From positions 528,506 through 592,505 of the forward strand of contig CANMGU010000002.1 in the NCBI GenBank assembly GCA_947497455.1: a DNA stretch of 64,000 nt, given 5' to 3'. The stretch is from an uncultured Sphingomonadaceae bacterium (GTDB taxonomy: Bacteria; Pseudomonadota; Alphaproteobacteria; Sphingomonadales; Sphingomonadaceae). Made by a program: the position numbers and the translations under genes. Positions 27,901 through 36,402 of the stretch are shown here, piece after piece (positions within the stretch are counted from its first letter, which is position 1; each line of letters begins with the position of its first letter). The notes under the pieces were generated by a model. That model was not told the DNA's origin. It saw only the letters and a list, made by a program, of their open reading frames with translations, and made no database searches.

Positions 27901-30900
27901 CAATGCGGATGGTACGCTGACGTTCACCCCAGCAGAGAATTTCAATGGCGAAGCGCTGGTTACCTATACGGTATCCGATGGCCAGGGGGGCGTTGCCACG
28001 GCGACCCTGACAGTGGACGTTGTTGCCGTAAATGATGCACCGGAATCCCTGCCCATCCCGGATGTCACCAATGAAGATAATCAGTCGGTTTCAGTCGATA
28101 CCAGCAGCTTCTTCAGCGATCTGGACGGCGACACCCTGACCTTTGACGTCACCGGCCTGCCAGCTGGCCTCAGCATTGATCCGGCGACCGGTATTATCAG
28201 CGGCACGATTGACCGCGATGCCAGCCAGCCCAATGGCGGCATCTATTCGGTCACCGTGACGGGCACTGATCCCGATGGTCTCACAACCAGCCAGACTTTC
28301 ACGTGGACGGTGACCAACCCGGCGCCAACTGCGGTCAATGACAGTGCGACGACCGATGAAGACACGCCGGTTGATATCACGGTGCTGACCAATGATACGG
28401 ACCCTGATGGCGATCCTCTGACCGTGACCATGGCAACGGCGCTTAATGGCACTGTGACGATCGCGGCGGACGGCACGCTGACCTATGTACCAGATGCCGA
28501 TTTTAACGGCACCGATACCATCACCTATGTGATCAGCGACGGCAATGGCGGAACGTCTACCGCAGCAGTCGAAGTGACCGTCAATCCGGTCAATGATGGA
28601 CCGGTGGCTGTTGACGATGTTGCCACCACCAATGAAGACACACCTGTTGTTATCGGCGTGCTCGGCAATGATAGCGATATTGATGGCGATCCGCTGACGG
28701 TTACCGATGCGACCTCACCGGATGGCACGGTGGTGATCAATCCGGATGGCACGATCACCTTTACGCCCAATCCCGATTTCAATGGTCCGACGACAATCAC
28801 TTATACCATCAGCGACGGGAATGGCGGCACTGCGACAGCAACGGTTGCGGTCACGGTGGATGCGGTCAATGATCCGCCGGTTGCCAATATGGACAGCACC
28901 ACCACCGATGAAGACACGCCGGTTGATATCGCGGTGCTTGCCAATGACACAGATGTCGACGGTGATCCGCTGACGGTCACGGCGGCCGATGCGCCTAATG
29001 GAACGGTGACGATCAATCCGGACGGCACGGTAACCTATGTTCCCGACCCCGATTTCAACGGCACGGATACGATCACTTATACGATCAGCGACGGGCAGGG
29101 CGGCTTTTCCACCTCCACGGTTGAAGTCACGGTCAATGCGGTGAACGATGCACCGGTCACCACACCGATTGCACCGCAAAATGACAATGATGCCGATGTT
29201 ATAGCTTTGGACGTCAGTAGCAATTTCTCTGATGTTGATGGCGATAGCCTGACCTTCACCGCAACGGGTCTGCCGCCCGGCCTATCGATTGATGCTGATG
29301 GCAATATTACCGGCACGATTGATCCGGATGCATCGCAGGGCGGCCTCGGCGCCGACGGCATTTACAGTGTGACGGTCACGGCTGATGACGGCAATGGCGG
29401 GACTGTGGACCAGACCTTTATCTGGGAAGTGAATAACCCGGCGCCGGTGGCTGCAGATGACACGGCGACCACCGATGAAGATACGCCGGTGGACATCGCG
29501 GTGCTGGCCAATGATACTGATCCCGACGGCGATGCGCTGAGCGTGACTTCGGCGACCGCATCCAATGGTCTTGTGACGATCAATCCGGACGGCACGATCA
29601 CCTATGCGCCCAATCCTGATTTCAACGGCACCGATACGATTACGTATACGATCAGCGACGGCGAAGGTGGAACCTCGACGGCCACGGTCGAGGTCACCGT
29701 GGCCCCTGTTAACGATGCGCCGGTTGTCGATAGCCCGCTGCCCAATGTGGTCGGCGTTGATGACGAAACGGTCGCTATCCCTACCGCGGGCAATTTCAGT
29801 GATGTCGATGGCGATATGCTCAGCTTTAGCGCCGCTGGTCTGCCGGCGGGGCTGAGCATTGATCCCGATACCGGACTGATCACCGGCACGATTGATAATC
29901 AGGCCAGCCAGATTAATGGCGGTGTATACACCGTCACAATCACTGCCGATGATGGCAATGGCGGCATGGTGTCGACGAGCTTCACCTATACTGTGACCAA
30001 TCCGGCTCCGACGGCGACCAATGACTCGGCAACCACCGATGAAGACACGCCGGTGATTATCGACGTCCTCGCCAATGACAATGACCCTGATAGTGATGAT
30101 CTTACCGTGACGGTCGCGACCGCGCCCAATGGCACGGTTGTTATCAATGCCGATGGCACGATCACCTACACACCCAATCAGGATTTCAACGGCACCGACA
30201 CGATTACGTATACAATCAGCGACGGCAATGGCGGTACCTCTACTGCGACAGTTGAAGTCACTGTGGCTCCCGTCAATGATGCGCCCGAAGTTGATATTCC
30301 GATTGCGAATCTCAACAATGAAGATGCCGATGTCATCTCTGTCGATATCAGCGACAAGTTCAGCGATCTCGATGGCGACACGCTGACCTTCACAGCAACT
30401 GGTCTGCCTGCTGGCCTGTCGATTGATGCCAATGGTCTGATTACCGGTGCGATTGATAATCAGGCCAGCCAGATTAATGGCGGTGTCTACACCGTCACAA
30501 TCACTGCCGATGATGGCAATGGCGGCACCGTCGACGGCAGTTTCACCTGGACCATTACCAACCCCGCTCCGACGGCTGTGAACGACACAGCGACCACCGA
30601 TGAAGATACGCCGAGCGCGCCGATTGCCGTGCTGGCCAATGATAATGATCCCGATGGTGATACGCTGACCGTCGTGAGCGCAACCGCGCCTAATGGCACG
30701 GTCGTGATCAACCCGGATGGCACATTGGTCTATACGCCGGCCGAAAATTTCAACGGCACGGATATCATTACCTATCAGATTAGCGACGGCAATGGCGGCA
30801 CTTCCACTGCAACCGTCGAAGTCACGGTAACACCGGCGAATGACGCACCGACAGCCGATCCACCGCTCAATAACCAGACCAATGACGATGCCGATATGGT

Positions 30901-33900
30901 TTCGGTTGATGTCAGCGGCAGTTTTGAGGATCTCGATGGCGACACGCTGACCTTTACCGCAACCGGCTTGCCAGCCGGCCTCTCGATTGATGCCAATGGT
31001 TTGATTACCGGCACGATTGATCCGGATGCCAGCCAGGTCAATGGCGGTGTCTATACGGTTACCGTTACCGCTGATGATAGCAATGGCGGAACCGTTGACT
31101 CGGTATTCACCTGGACCGTGAACAACCCACCGCCCGTTGCGGCCAATGACACAGCAACTACGCCCGAAGATACATCGGTCAATATAGCGGTGTTGACCAA
31201 TGACAGTGATCCGGATGGTGATACGTTGACCGTCATCTCGGCCGACAGCAGCAACGGCGCTATCGTGATCGAAGCCGATGGCACCTTGACCTACCAGCCT
31301 GATCCGAATTTCAATGGCACCGACACGATTGTCTACACGATCAGCGACGGTAATGGCGGCACGGCTACCGCGACCGTTGAAGTGATCGTAACGGCGGTCA
31401 ATGATGCTCCGGAAACCATCGGCCTGCCTGACTTGTTTGACTCCAACAATGAAGCGATCACAGTTCCGCTGGGCTCGGCCTTTAGTGATGTCGATGATGC
31501 AACGCTGACTTATAATGTCACCGGTTTGCCGACCGGACTGACCTTTGATCCAGCGACTGGTGAAGTAACCGGCACGACCGGCGCAACGGCCTCTTCGGAT
31601 GTTCCGGACGGTGAATATACCGTGACCGTGACGGCAACCGATGCTGCGGGGCTGAATGTCAGCACGACCTTTACCTGGACCATCACCAACGAACCGCCCC
31701 GGGCGATAAATGACAATTTTGTTGGTACAGAAGACACTTTGATCAACCTCGATGTCCTCGCCAATGATGTCGATCCCGATGGTGATCCGATGACCCCGAT
31801 CGTGATTGTTTCGGCCGATGCTACCAACGGTACCGCCGTCATATTGGCGGATGGCACGATCGACTTTACACCTGATCCGGATTTCAATGGAACGGCTACG
31901 GTCACTTATACGATTGAAGATGCCAATGGCGAGTTTGCGACGGCTGTTGCGACTATCGTTATCGATCCGGTCAATGATGCACCGGATGGCACGATCATTC
32001 CTGACCGCGACAGCCAGGACGGCGATGTTGTCACTGCCGATTTCGGTTCGCTATTCAGCGATCCTGAAGGTGATCCATTGACATTCACGGCTGCCAATCT
32101 ACCGGCTGGCCTGTCTATCGACATGATGACCGGAGAGATAACCGGCACGATTGATGCGGACGCCAGCCAGGTCAATGGCGGCGTGTATCAGGTTGAGGTA
32201 ACCGCGACGGATGATGGCGGTCTGGAGACGACACAAAGCTTTATCTGGACCATCACCAATCCCGGACCAACCGCCAATACGGACACCGCTTCGACGACCG
32301 AAGATACGCCGAGTGCGCCCATTGATGTGCTCGCCAACGACAATGACCCGGATGGCGATGCGCTGACGGTAACCACGGCCAGTGCACCCAATGGCACCGT
32401 GGCGATCAATGCCGACGGCACACTCACCTATACGCCGGACCCAAATTTCAACGGCACCGACACAATCACCTATGTGATTAGCGATGGTCAGGGCGGAAGC
32501 TCCACTTCAACCGTGACCGTAATGGTTGGGTCCGAAAATGATGATCCGACCGTGACGCCGCTCGCGGCATTGGGCAATGCCGATGCGGATGTCATCGCGA
32601 TTGATGTCAGTGGCAGCTTTGATGATCTGGATGGTGACACGCTCACCTTCACCCAGACCGGCTTGCCGCCCGGACTGTCGATTGATGCAGCGGGTAACAT
32701 TACCGGTACGATTGATCCTTCCGCTTCGCAGGGCGGACCTGATGGCGATGGCATTTATAGCGTCACCATCACCGCCGATGATGGCTTTGGCGGATTGGTG
32801 TCCAGCACGTTCAGTTGGACCGTCACCAACCCACCGCCAGTGGCCAGTGATGATGGTCCGATCGCCGTGACCGAAGACACGCCGCTGGATATTGATGTGC
32901 TCGCCAATGACAATGATCCCGATGGCGATATGCTGACCGTCACTCTGGCCACGGCCGGCAATGGCGAGGTCACGATCAATCCGGATGGCACGCTCAACTA
33001 CGTGCCTGATCCGGACTATAACGGCCCCGATACGATCACCTATACGATCAGTGATGGCAATGGCGGCACCTCTACGGCAACAGTTGAAATTAACGTTGGT
33101 GAAGTGAATGACGACCCGGCGGCAAGTCCGATTGCCCCGCGCAACGCCGTTGATGGTGCGGTGGTTTCGGTGCCGGTGGCGGCCAACTTCTCTGATGTTG
33201 ATGGCGATATACTGACCTTTACGGCGACCGGTTTGCCGCTGGGGTTGTCTATTGATCCCAATACCGGTGTCATTTCCGGAACGATCGACAGCGATGCAAG
33301 CCAGCCGGCAGGCGGTGTCTATACGGTTGTCGTAACCGCCGATGATGGCCGGGGTGGCACGGTCGACCAGAGCTTTACCTGGACGATTACCAATCCGCCG
33401 CCGGTGGCCGTGAATGACAGCGCATCCACGTCGGAAGACTTACCGGTAAATATACCGGTGCTTGCCAATGACAATGATCCCGATGGCGATATCCTGACAG
33501 TCACCACCGCGAGTGCGGCCAATGGCACCGTGGTCATTCAACCTGATGGCACGATCGACTATACCCCCAATCAGGATTTCAACGGCACCGATACGATCAC
33601 TTATACGATTAGTGACGGCAATGGCGGAACCTCGACCGCGACGGTGACTGTAACCGTGGGCGCGGTCAACGATCCGCCGGTTGCGGTCGATGATGCTACG
33701 GTAACCGATGAAGAGGTGCCGGTAACGATTCCGGTGCTTGCCAATGACAGCGATGTGGACGGTGATCCGCTGACCGTGACCAGCGCGAGTGCGCCGAACG
33801 GCACAGTCGTGATCAATGCCGATGGTACGGTGACTTACACGCCTGACCCCGACTTTAACGGCACCGACACCATCACCTATGTGATCAGCGATGGCGAGGG

Positions 33901-36388
33901 CGGTACGGACACGGCAATTGTAAACGTGACCGTCAATCCGGTCAATGACGCGCCGGTTGCCGTGGATGATGTGGCGACGACGCCGGAAGATACGCCGATC
34001 ACGCTCAACGTGCTCAACAATGATAGTGATGTCGATGGCGATCCGCTGATCGTGACCGGTGCGACCTCGCCTGATGGCCAGGTGACGATCAATCCCGACG
34101 GCACGGTGACCTTCACGCCTGATCCGGATTTCAACGGCACCACGACGGTGACTTATACGATCAGTGACGGCAATGGCGGCACCGCGATGGCCACTGTGAC
34201 GCTAACCGTTGATCCGGTGAATGATGCGCCGGTTGCAACGCCGGATATTGCCCAGACCGATGAAGACACGCCAGTGATAGTTTCCGTCCTCGACAATGAT
34301 ACAGATGTCGATGGCGATCCCTTGACCATCACGGCTGCCAGCGCGCCTAACGGCACAGTCGTGATCAACGCCGATGGCACGGTGACCTACACGCCTGATC
34401 CGGACTTCAACGGCACCGACACGATCACCTATACCGTCTCTGACGGCAATGGTGGATTTGCGACCACAACAGCAACGGTCACCGTCAATCCGGTCAATGA
34501 TGTTCCGATTGCAGTCGATGACATAGCTTCAACGCCGGAAGACGCACCGGTCACGATACCGGTGCTGGGCAATGATACTGATGCCGACGGCGATCCTTTG
34601 ACTGTCACCGAGGCGACCTCGCCCAATGGCACAGTGACCATCAATCCTGATGGCACGATCACCTTCACGCCTGATCCGGATTTCAATGGTCCGACGACGA
34701 TCACCTATACCGTCAGCGACGGCAATGGCGGCACCGCGACCGCGACGGTTACGGTTGATGTCACGCCGGTCAACGATGTGCCTGTGGTGACGCCTGCCGT
34801 TGCCGAGACGCCAGAAGATACGCCGGTGACCCTGTCGCCGCTGGACAATGCAACGGATGTTGATGGCGATCCGCTGGTCATCTCCAGTGCAACCGCGCCC
34901 AATGGCACGGTGACGATCAATCCCGATGGCACGATCACCTATACGCCCGATCCGAACTTCAACGGCACCGATGTGATCACCTATCAGGTCAGTGACGGCA
35001 ATGGCGGCTTCACCACCGCAACCATCACGGTAACCGTCACGCCGGTCAATGATCCGCCAGTGGCGGCCAATGATATTGCCGATACCGATGAAGAACGGCC
35101 GGTGGTTATTCCGGTGCTGGCCAATGATGTCGATCTGGACGGCGATCCGCTGACCGTGACCAATGTCAGCGCCGCCAACGGTACGGTCGTGATTAACCCC
35201 GACGGTACGATCACCTATACGCCTAATCTCGACTTCTTCGGCACGGATACAATTACGTACACCATCAGTGATGGCAATGGCGGCACCTCCACGGCGACTG
35301 TCGCAGTCACGGTGCGCAACACCAATGAAGTGCCGGTTGACGGCAATGAGGAAGTCTTCGGCATCGGTGGCGCAGAAACGATTATCGATGTGCTTGCCAA
35401 TGGCAGTGACCCGGATGGTGACCCGTTGAGTGTCTTCACCGCCAAGGTCGATGTCGGCACCGTGGTGATCAATCCGGACGGCACGATTTCGCATTTTGCG
35501 CCAGCCGAGTTTCAGGGTGTCGCGACGATCACCTATATTGTCAGCGACGGGCAGGGCGGCTTCGTTGAATCGATCGCGACCGTCATAGTCACACAGGCCA
35601 ATGCCAATGTGAATGAATTGCTCGGCAATCCCGGTATCGGTTATCCTGATAGCGAGCGTCTCAACACGACGCTGGATCCGATCACCGAATTTATCACAGC
35701 GCCTCTGATCATCGATGATACCGTGAACAGCTTCCGTTCGCTGGGCAATACACCAGACCTAGGGGGTGATCGACCGCTGCTCACTGCAGTCAACGGGCTG
35801 CGTTCACTGAACGGCATGGGTGAGCTGGATGTCGATGGCAATCCGATCAATGATATTGTCCGCCAGCTTGATCATATCCGCGACTTACGCTTCGGTGCCG
35901 ATCGTCTGTTCGATCCGCGTTTTGGTGATTTCCTGGTCGAAGGCTTGACCGGCTTCTCGGTGCGTCAGCTATCCACTGGCAGCGATCAAGTGATGATTGA
36001 ATCGGTCGTCCGTGATCGGGTCATCTATATGGAAGTCCGTAACATCGGCGCCGATAGCGATCCGCGCATTATTGAATATCAGCTGCGCTCGCGAGACGGC
36101 AGCCCGCTGCCCGGCTGGATCCGTATGGATGCCCGCGGCCTCGCGATTATCGAACGGCCAGTGGACGCGGAAACCGTTCGCCTAATCGTACGGGCGATCC
36201 GAGCGGATGGCCAAGTCATTGAAATTCCGGTTATTGTTCAAGGGGCAACCGGTGAAATCCAGATTGATGAGAAGCTTGAACTTTCTCAGAACATGAACGG
36301 CGCTGCTCCCCTGGGCAGTGCCATGGCAATGGCAGATGCCAATGTCGCAGATGAAACAGCGCAGCTCCTGGCTGCGTTCAAGGCCTAG
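21992..36388 (+). CDS. Giant LEPR-motif/DUF4347 multidomain surface protein (adhesin-like)
   Basis: One uninterrupted frame encodes 4,798 residues. Order: an N-terminal LEPR motif (ALEPRMMFDGAA, residues 14-25) followed by an Ala/Val-rich stretch and no classical Sec signal; a low-complexity linker; a DUF4347 domain at about 271-430 (HIVSHGDEG, LIYGCDVGADEAGQQL); a beta-rich region at about 435-640; a further beta module to about 785; then about 40 tandem beta-sandwich modules to about 4535. The last 260 residues include a degenerate Ig-like unit (RSRDGSPLPGWIRM) and no RTX nonapeptides or LPXTG motif. Abundant Asp-rich loops (NDxDPDGD) suggest calcium binding. The following TolC/HlyD/M50 genes are its probable export machinery. 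TTGGAGAG precedes the start. An adhesin or biofilm role is inferred. Confidence 0.93.
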   Translation: MAQQPRNAQTHLIALEPRMMFDGAAVVTAAATISAADVLDGGMSASGIFGMENMALSAETVPNIGLAPPMVAGPDMGSVGPGSSDRTTVNLPLSSEPDDFSIDTIGSTTDDNSMAWTSLDIVESADQPLETAAIAITAGDTSEAQFSAALVLAAPVNTDPVLKPLDPLDESSYVTSDGLVTDQLVAKEAPGSEAGAVVDTVFSQDAISPESVAIYGREPGVRPVDFRDYFIIDDNDSRFAIMSQWLGYLPSAADGSTEDLVVEQTATQATQDYIFIDTNVENYHELAETWAGKGIIVFIDGDRDGIDQIMTALAGASDIGAIHIVSHGDEGVFWLGTTQIDSAAVSGTLASSLASIGAKLSADGDILIYGCDVGADEAGQQLMNALAAATGADIAASIDDTGSILRGGDWTLENRLGNVESASLVARDWDGLLATTAISIQSGNPNVVNGNGVPVSSGTRVGENATATWTNAGTFNGQQFSLRATIVSISANDNIAFSTSGDDPGFLLRAFGPRTTATAEIRWDIFYTNSGAPVDIDVSFTVADIDGRSGDPRSREWVTVDTDTLSSFQNAGPSDIEFDTSIPGEVTASGTQDEGGDPSSAARFNWLDTSSFTITYNLNPNAASAAGFSHDGDLDFDLGTGGTTVSIPRLDLDRNDSTASGSAYSGTYVENAAGVGVVDRDVRITNPDGRVQNASITLTNAQAGDRLLVNGSAAASGTVNGISYTRTDSGVELTGDANSNAYRNALRAITFENTTERPSEVDRNIEISFANAALSSNVAISTISVVEINDPPTAVDDATQTTDENTAINNIDVLANDFDGDGDTLSVVSATAPNGTLVINADGTLNYTPNNGFSGTDTVTYMISDGRGGTSTATFDVTVAAVNDPPVPVGSLPPQSNVDAAQGIFVSTAQGFSDPDNGFGELSYSATGLPPGLSINASTGAITGTIDNSASQGGTGGVYTIEVTATDPDGESATQSFSWTITNPPPQANNDGGSTNEDTPITVDVLANDQDPDGDDLTVISASASNGTVVINADGTLTYTPNADFNGNDQITYTISDGEGGTDSAVYDMTVVAVNDGPVAVGSLPPQTNVDADNGVSVATAGGFTDIDGPSISYSAAGLPPGLSINANTGEITGTIDNSASQGGTNGVYMVTITATDFQGTPATQTFAWTVTNPGPMATDDTASTDEDTDVIINVLGNDNDPDGDDLTIISVSSVNGSVFVNADGTLLYIPNPGFNGTDTITYTISDGEGGTSTATVEVTVAPVNDAPESVGALPPQTNVDADAGISVDTAGGFTDSDDASLTYSVSGLPAGLSIDSATGEITGTIDRSASQGGSNGVYTVTVTATDAGGLSATQEFSWTVTNPAPVAVDDTATTDEDTPVLIDVLPNDSDPDGDPITLIAAAASVGQATVVGNQVNYVPPANFNGTATITYTISDGEGGTATATIEVTVTPVNDAPVGTALPPQDTEDGATIAVSVAGNFTDVDGDMLTYSAADLPPGLSIDPDSGVISGTIDNSASQTNGGVYTATITVSDGNGGTTSQTITFNVSNPGPTAVDDSASTDEDVPVVISPLTNDSDPDGDDIAITAVSSLNGSVFVNGDGTITYIPNPGFNGTDTITYEISDGEGGTATAEITVTVADVNDTPVTSGSIGDQTNLDSQVISLPVAGAFSDPDGDMLNYTATGLPAGLTIDPDTGVISGTIDRSASQVNGGIYSITVTADDGRGGSVSTSFEWTVTNPAPVASNDSVTTDEDTDVNIAVLANDVDDDGDPLTITEAEAGNGTVTINPDGTLAYSPNANFNGEDTIIYTISDGEGGFSTATVTVTVTPVNDGPTTVGLANQNGEDGADVSIPTAQGFDDIDGDDLTFSASGLPPALSIDPDTGLITGTLASDSSVNGPFVVTVTATDPSGESVSTTFVYSIQNIPPIAVDDTATTPEDTPVNVAVLANDSDPDGDPLTITAASSQDGTVVVNADGTLTFTPAENFNGEALVTYTVSDGQGGVATATLTVDVVAVNDAPESLPIPDVTNEDNQSVSVDTSSFFSDLDGDTLTFDVTGLPAGLSIDPATGIISGTIDRDASQPNGGIYSVTVTGTDPDGLTTSQTFTWTVTNPAPTAVNDSATTDEDTPVDITVLTNDTDPDGDPLTVTMATALNGTVTIAADGTLTYVPDADFNGTDTITYVISDGNGGTSTAAVEVTVNPVNDGPVAVDDVATTNEDTPVVIGVLGNDSDIDGDPLTVTDATSPDGTVVINPDGTITFTPNPDFNGPTTITYTISDGNGGTATATVAVTVDAVNDPPVANMDSTTTDEDTPVDIAVLANDTDVDGDPLTVTAADAPNGTVTINPDGTVTYVPDPDFNGTDTITYTISDGQGGFSTSTVEVTVNAVNDAPVTTPIAPQNDNDADVIALDVSSNFSDVDGDSLTFTATGLPPGLSIDADGNITGTIDPDASQGGLGADGIYSVTVTADDGNGGTVDQTFIWEVNNPAPVAADDTATTDEDTPVDIAVLANDTDPDGDALSVTSATASNGLVTINPDGTITYAPNPDFNGTDTITYTISDGEGGTSTATVEVTVAPVNDAPVVDSPLPNVVGVDDETVAIPTAGNFSDVDGDMLSFSAAGLPAGLSIDPDTGLITGTIDNQASQINGGVYTVTITADDGNGGMVSTSFTYTVTNPAPTATNDSATTDEDTPVIIDVLANDNDPDSDDLTVTVATAPNGTVVINADGTITYTPNQDFNGTDTITYTISDGNGGTSTATVEVTVAPVNDAPEVDIPIANLNNEDADVISVDISDKFSDLDGDTLTFTATGLPAGLSIDANGLITGAIDNQASQINGGVYTVTITADDGNGGTVDGSFTWTITNPAPTAVNDTATTDEDTPSAPIAVLANDNDPDGDTLTVVSATAPNGTVVINPDGTLVYTPAENFNGTDIITYQISDGNGGTSTATVEVTVTPANDAPTADPPLNNQTNDDADMVSVDVSGSFEDLDGDTLTFTATGLPAGLSIDANGLITGTIDPDASQVNGGVYTVTVTADDSNGGTVDSVFTWTVNNPPPVAANDTATTPEDTSVNIAVLTNDSDPDGDTLTVISADSSNGAIVIEADGTLTYQPDPNFNGTDTIVYTISDGNGGTATATVEVIVTAVNDAPETIGLPDLFDSNNEAITVPLGSAFSDVDDATLTYNVTGLPTGLTFDPATGEVTGTTGATASSDVPDGEYTVTVTATDAAGLNVSTTFTWTITNEPPRAINDNFVGTEDTLINLDVLANDVDPDGDPMTPIVIVSADATNGTAVILADGTIDFTPDPDFNGTATVTYTIEDANGEFATAVATIVIDPVNDAPDGTIIPDRDSQDGDVVTADFGSLFSDPEGDPLTFTAANLPAGLSIDMMTGEITGTIDADASQVNGGVYQVEVTATDDGGLETTQSFIWTITNPGPTANTDTASTTEDTPSAPIDVLANDNDPDGDALTVTTASAPNGTVAINADGTLTYTPDPNFNGTDTITYVISDGQGGSSTSTVTVMVGSENDDPTVTPLAALGNADADVIAIDVSGSFDDLDGDTLTFTQTGLPPGLSIDAAGNITGTIDPSASQGGPDGDGIYSVTITADDGFGGLVSSTFSWTVTNPPPVASDDGPIAVTEDTPLDIDVLANDNDPDGDMLTVTLATAGNGEVTINPDGTLNYVPDPDYNGPDTITYTISDGNGGTSTATVEINVGEVNDDPAASPIAPRNAVDGAVVSVPVAANFSDVDGDILTFTATGLPLGLSIDPNTGVISGTIDSDASQPAGGVYTVVVTADDGRGGTVDQSFTWTITNPPPVAVNDSASTSEDLPVNIPVLANDNDPDGDILTVTTASAANGTVVIQPDGTIDYTPNQDFNGTDTITYTISDGNGGTSTATVTVTVGAVNDPPVAVDDATVTDEEVPVTIPVLANDSDVDGDPLTVTSASAPNGTVVINADGTVTYTPDPDFNGTDTITYVISDGEGGTDTAIVNVTVNPVNDAPVAVDDVATTPEDTPITLNVLNNDSDVDGDPLIVTGATSPDGQVTINPDGTVTFTPDPDFNGTTTVTYTISDGNGGTAMATVTLTVDPVNDAPVATPDIAQTDEDTPVIVSVLDNDTDVDGDPLTITAASAPNGTVVINADGTVTYTPDPDFNGTDTITYTVSDGNGGFATTTATVTVNPVNDVPIAVDDIASTPEDAPVTIPVLGNDTDADGDPLTVTEATSPNGTVTINPDGTITFTPDPDFNGPTTITYTVSDGNGGTATATVTVDVTPVNDVPVVTPAVAETPEDTPVTLSPLDNATDVDGDPLVISSATAPNGTVTINPDGTITYTPDPNFNGTDVITYQVSDGNGGFTTATITVTVTPVNDPPVAANDIADTDEERPVVIPVLANDVDLDGDPLTVTNVSAANGTVVINPDGTITYTPNLDFFGTDTITYTISDGNGGTSTATVAVTVRNTNEVPVDGNEEVFGIGGAETIIDVLANGSDPDGDPLSVFTAKVDVGTVVINPDGTISHFAPAEFQGVATITYIVSDGQGGFVESIATVIVTQANANVNELLGNPGIGYPDSERLNTTLDPITEFITAPLIIDDTVNSFRSLGNTPDLGGDRPLLTAVNGLRSLNGMGELDVDGNPINDIVRQLDHIRDLRFGADRLFDPRFGDFLVEGLTGFSVRQLSTGSDQVMIESVVRDRVIYMEVRNIGADSDPRIIEYQLRSRDGSPLPGWIRMDARGLAIIERPVDAETVRLIVRAIRADGQVIEIPVIVQGATGEIQIDEKLELSQNMNGAAPLGSAMAMADANVADETAQLLAAFKA
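24350..35600 (+). repeat. Array of ~40 tandem cadherin-like and putative-Ig modules
   Basis: By reading the protein I count 40 units of about 94 residues (281 bases). Type A (25 copies) is cadherin-like: DDTATTDEDTPV, then VLANDxDPDGDPL, NGTVxINPDGT, and DTITYTISDGNGG. Type B (15 copies) is a He_PIG-like putative Ig domain: FSDVDGDxLTFTATGLP, GLSIDPxTGxITGTIDxxAS, then VTVTADDGNGG. Units 1-14 alternate strictly A-B, followed by three A units, more A-B alternation, and a terminal block of eight A units (about 33390-35600), the last degenerate. Counts are by eye and may be off by one. Confidence 0.85.
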
Positions 36389-36402
36389 ATGGGAAACAGA
36401 CT

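Noticed and set aside
24350..35600. Periodic DNA repeats that might suggest a CRISPR or satellite array
   Set aside because: The period (about 281 bases) equals the protein module length, the units diverge at synonymous sites, and the frame is open throughout.
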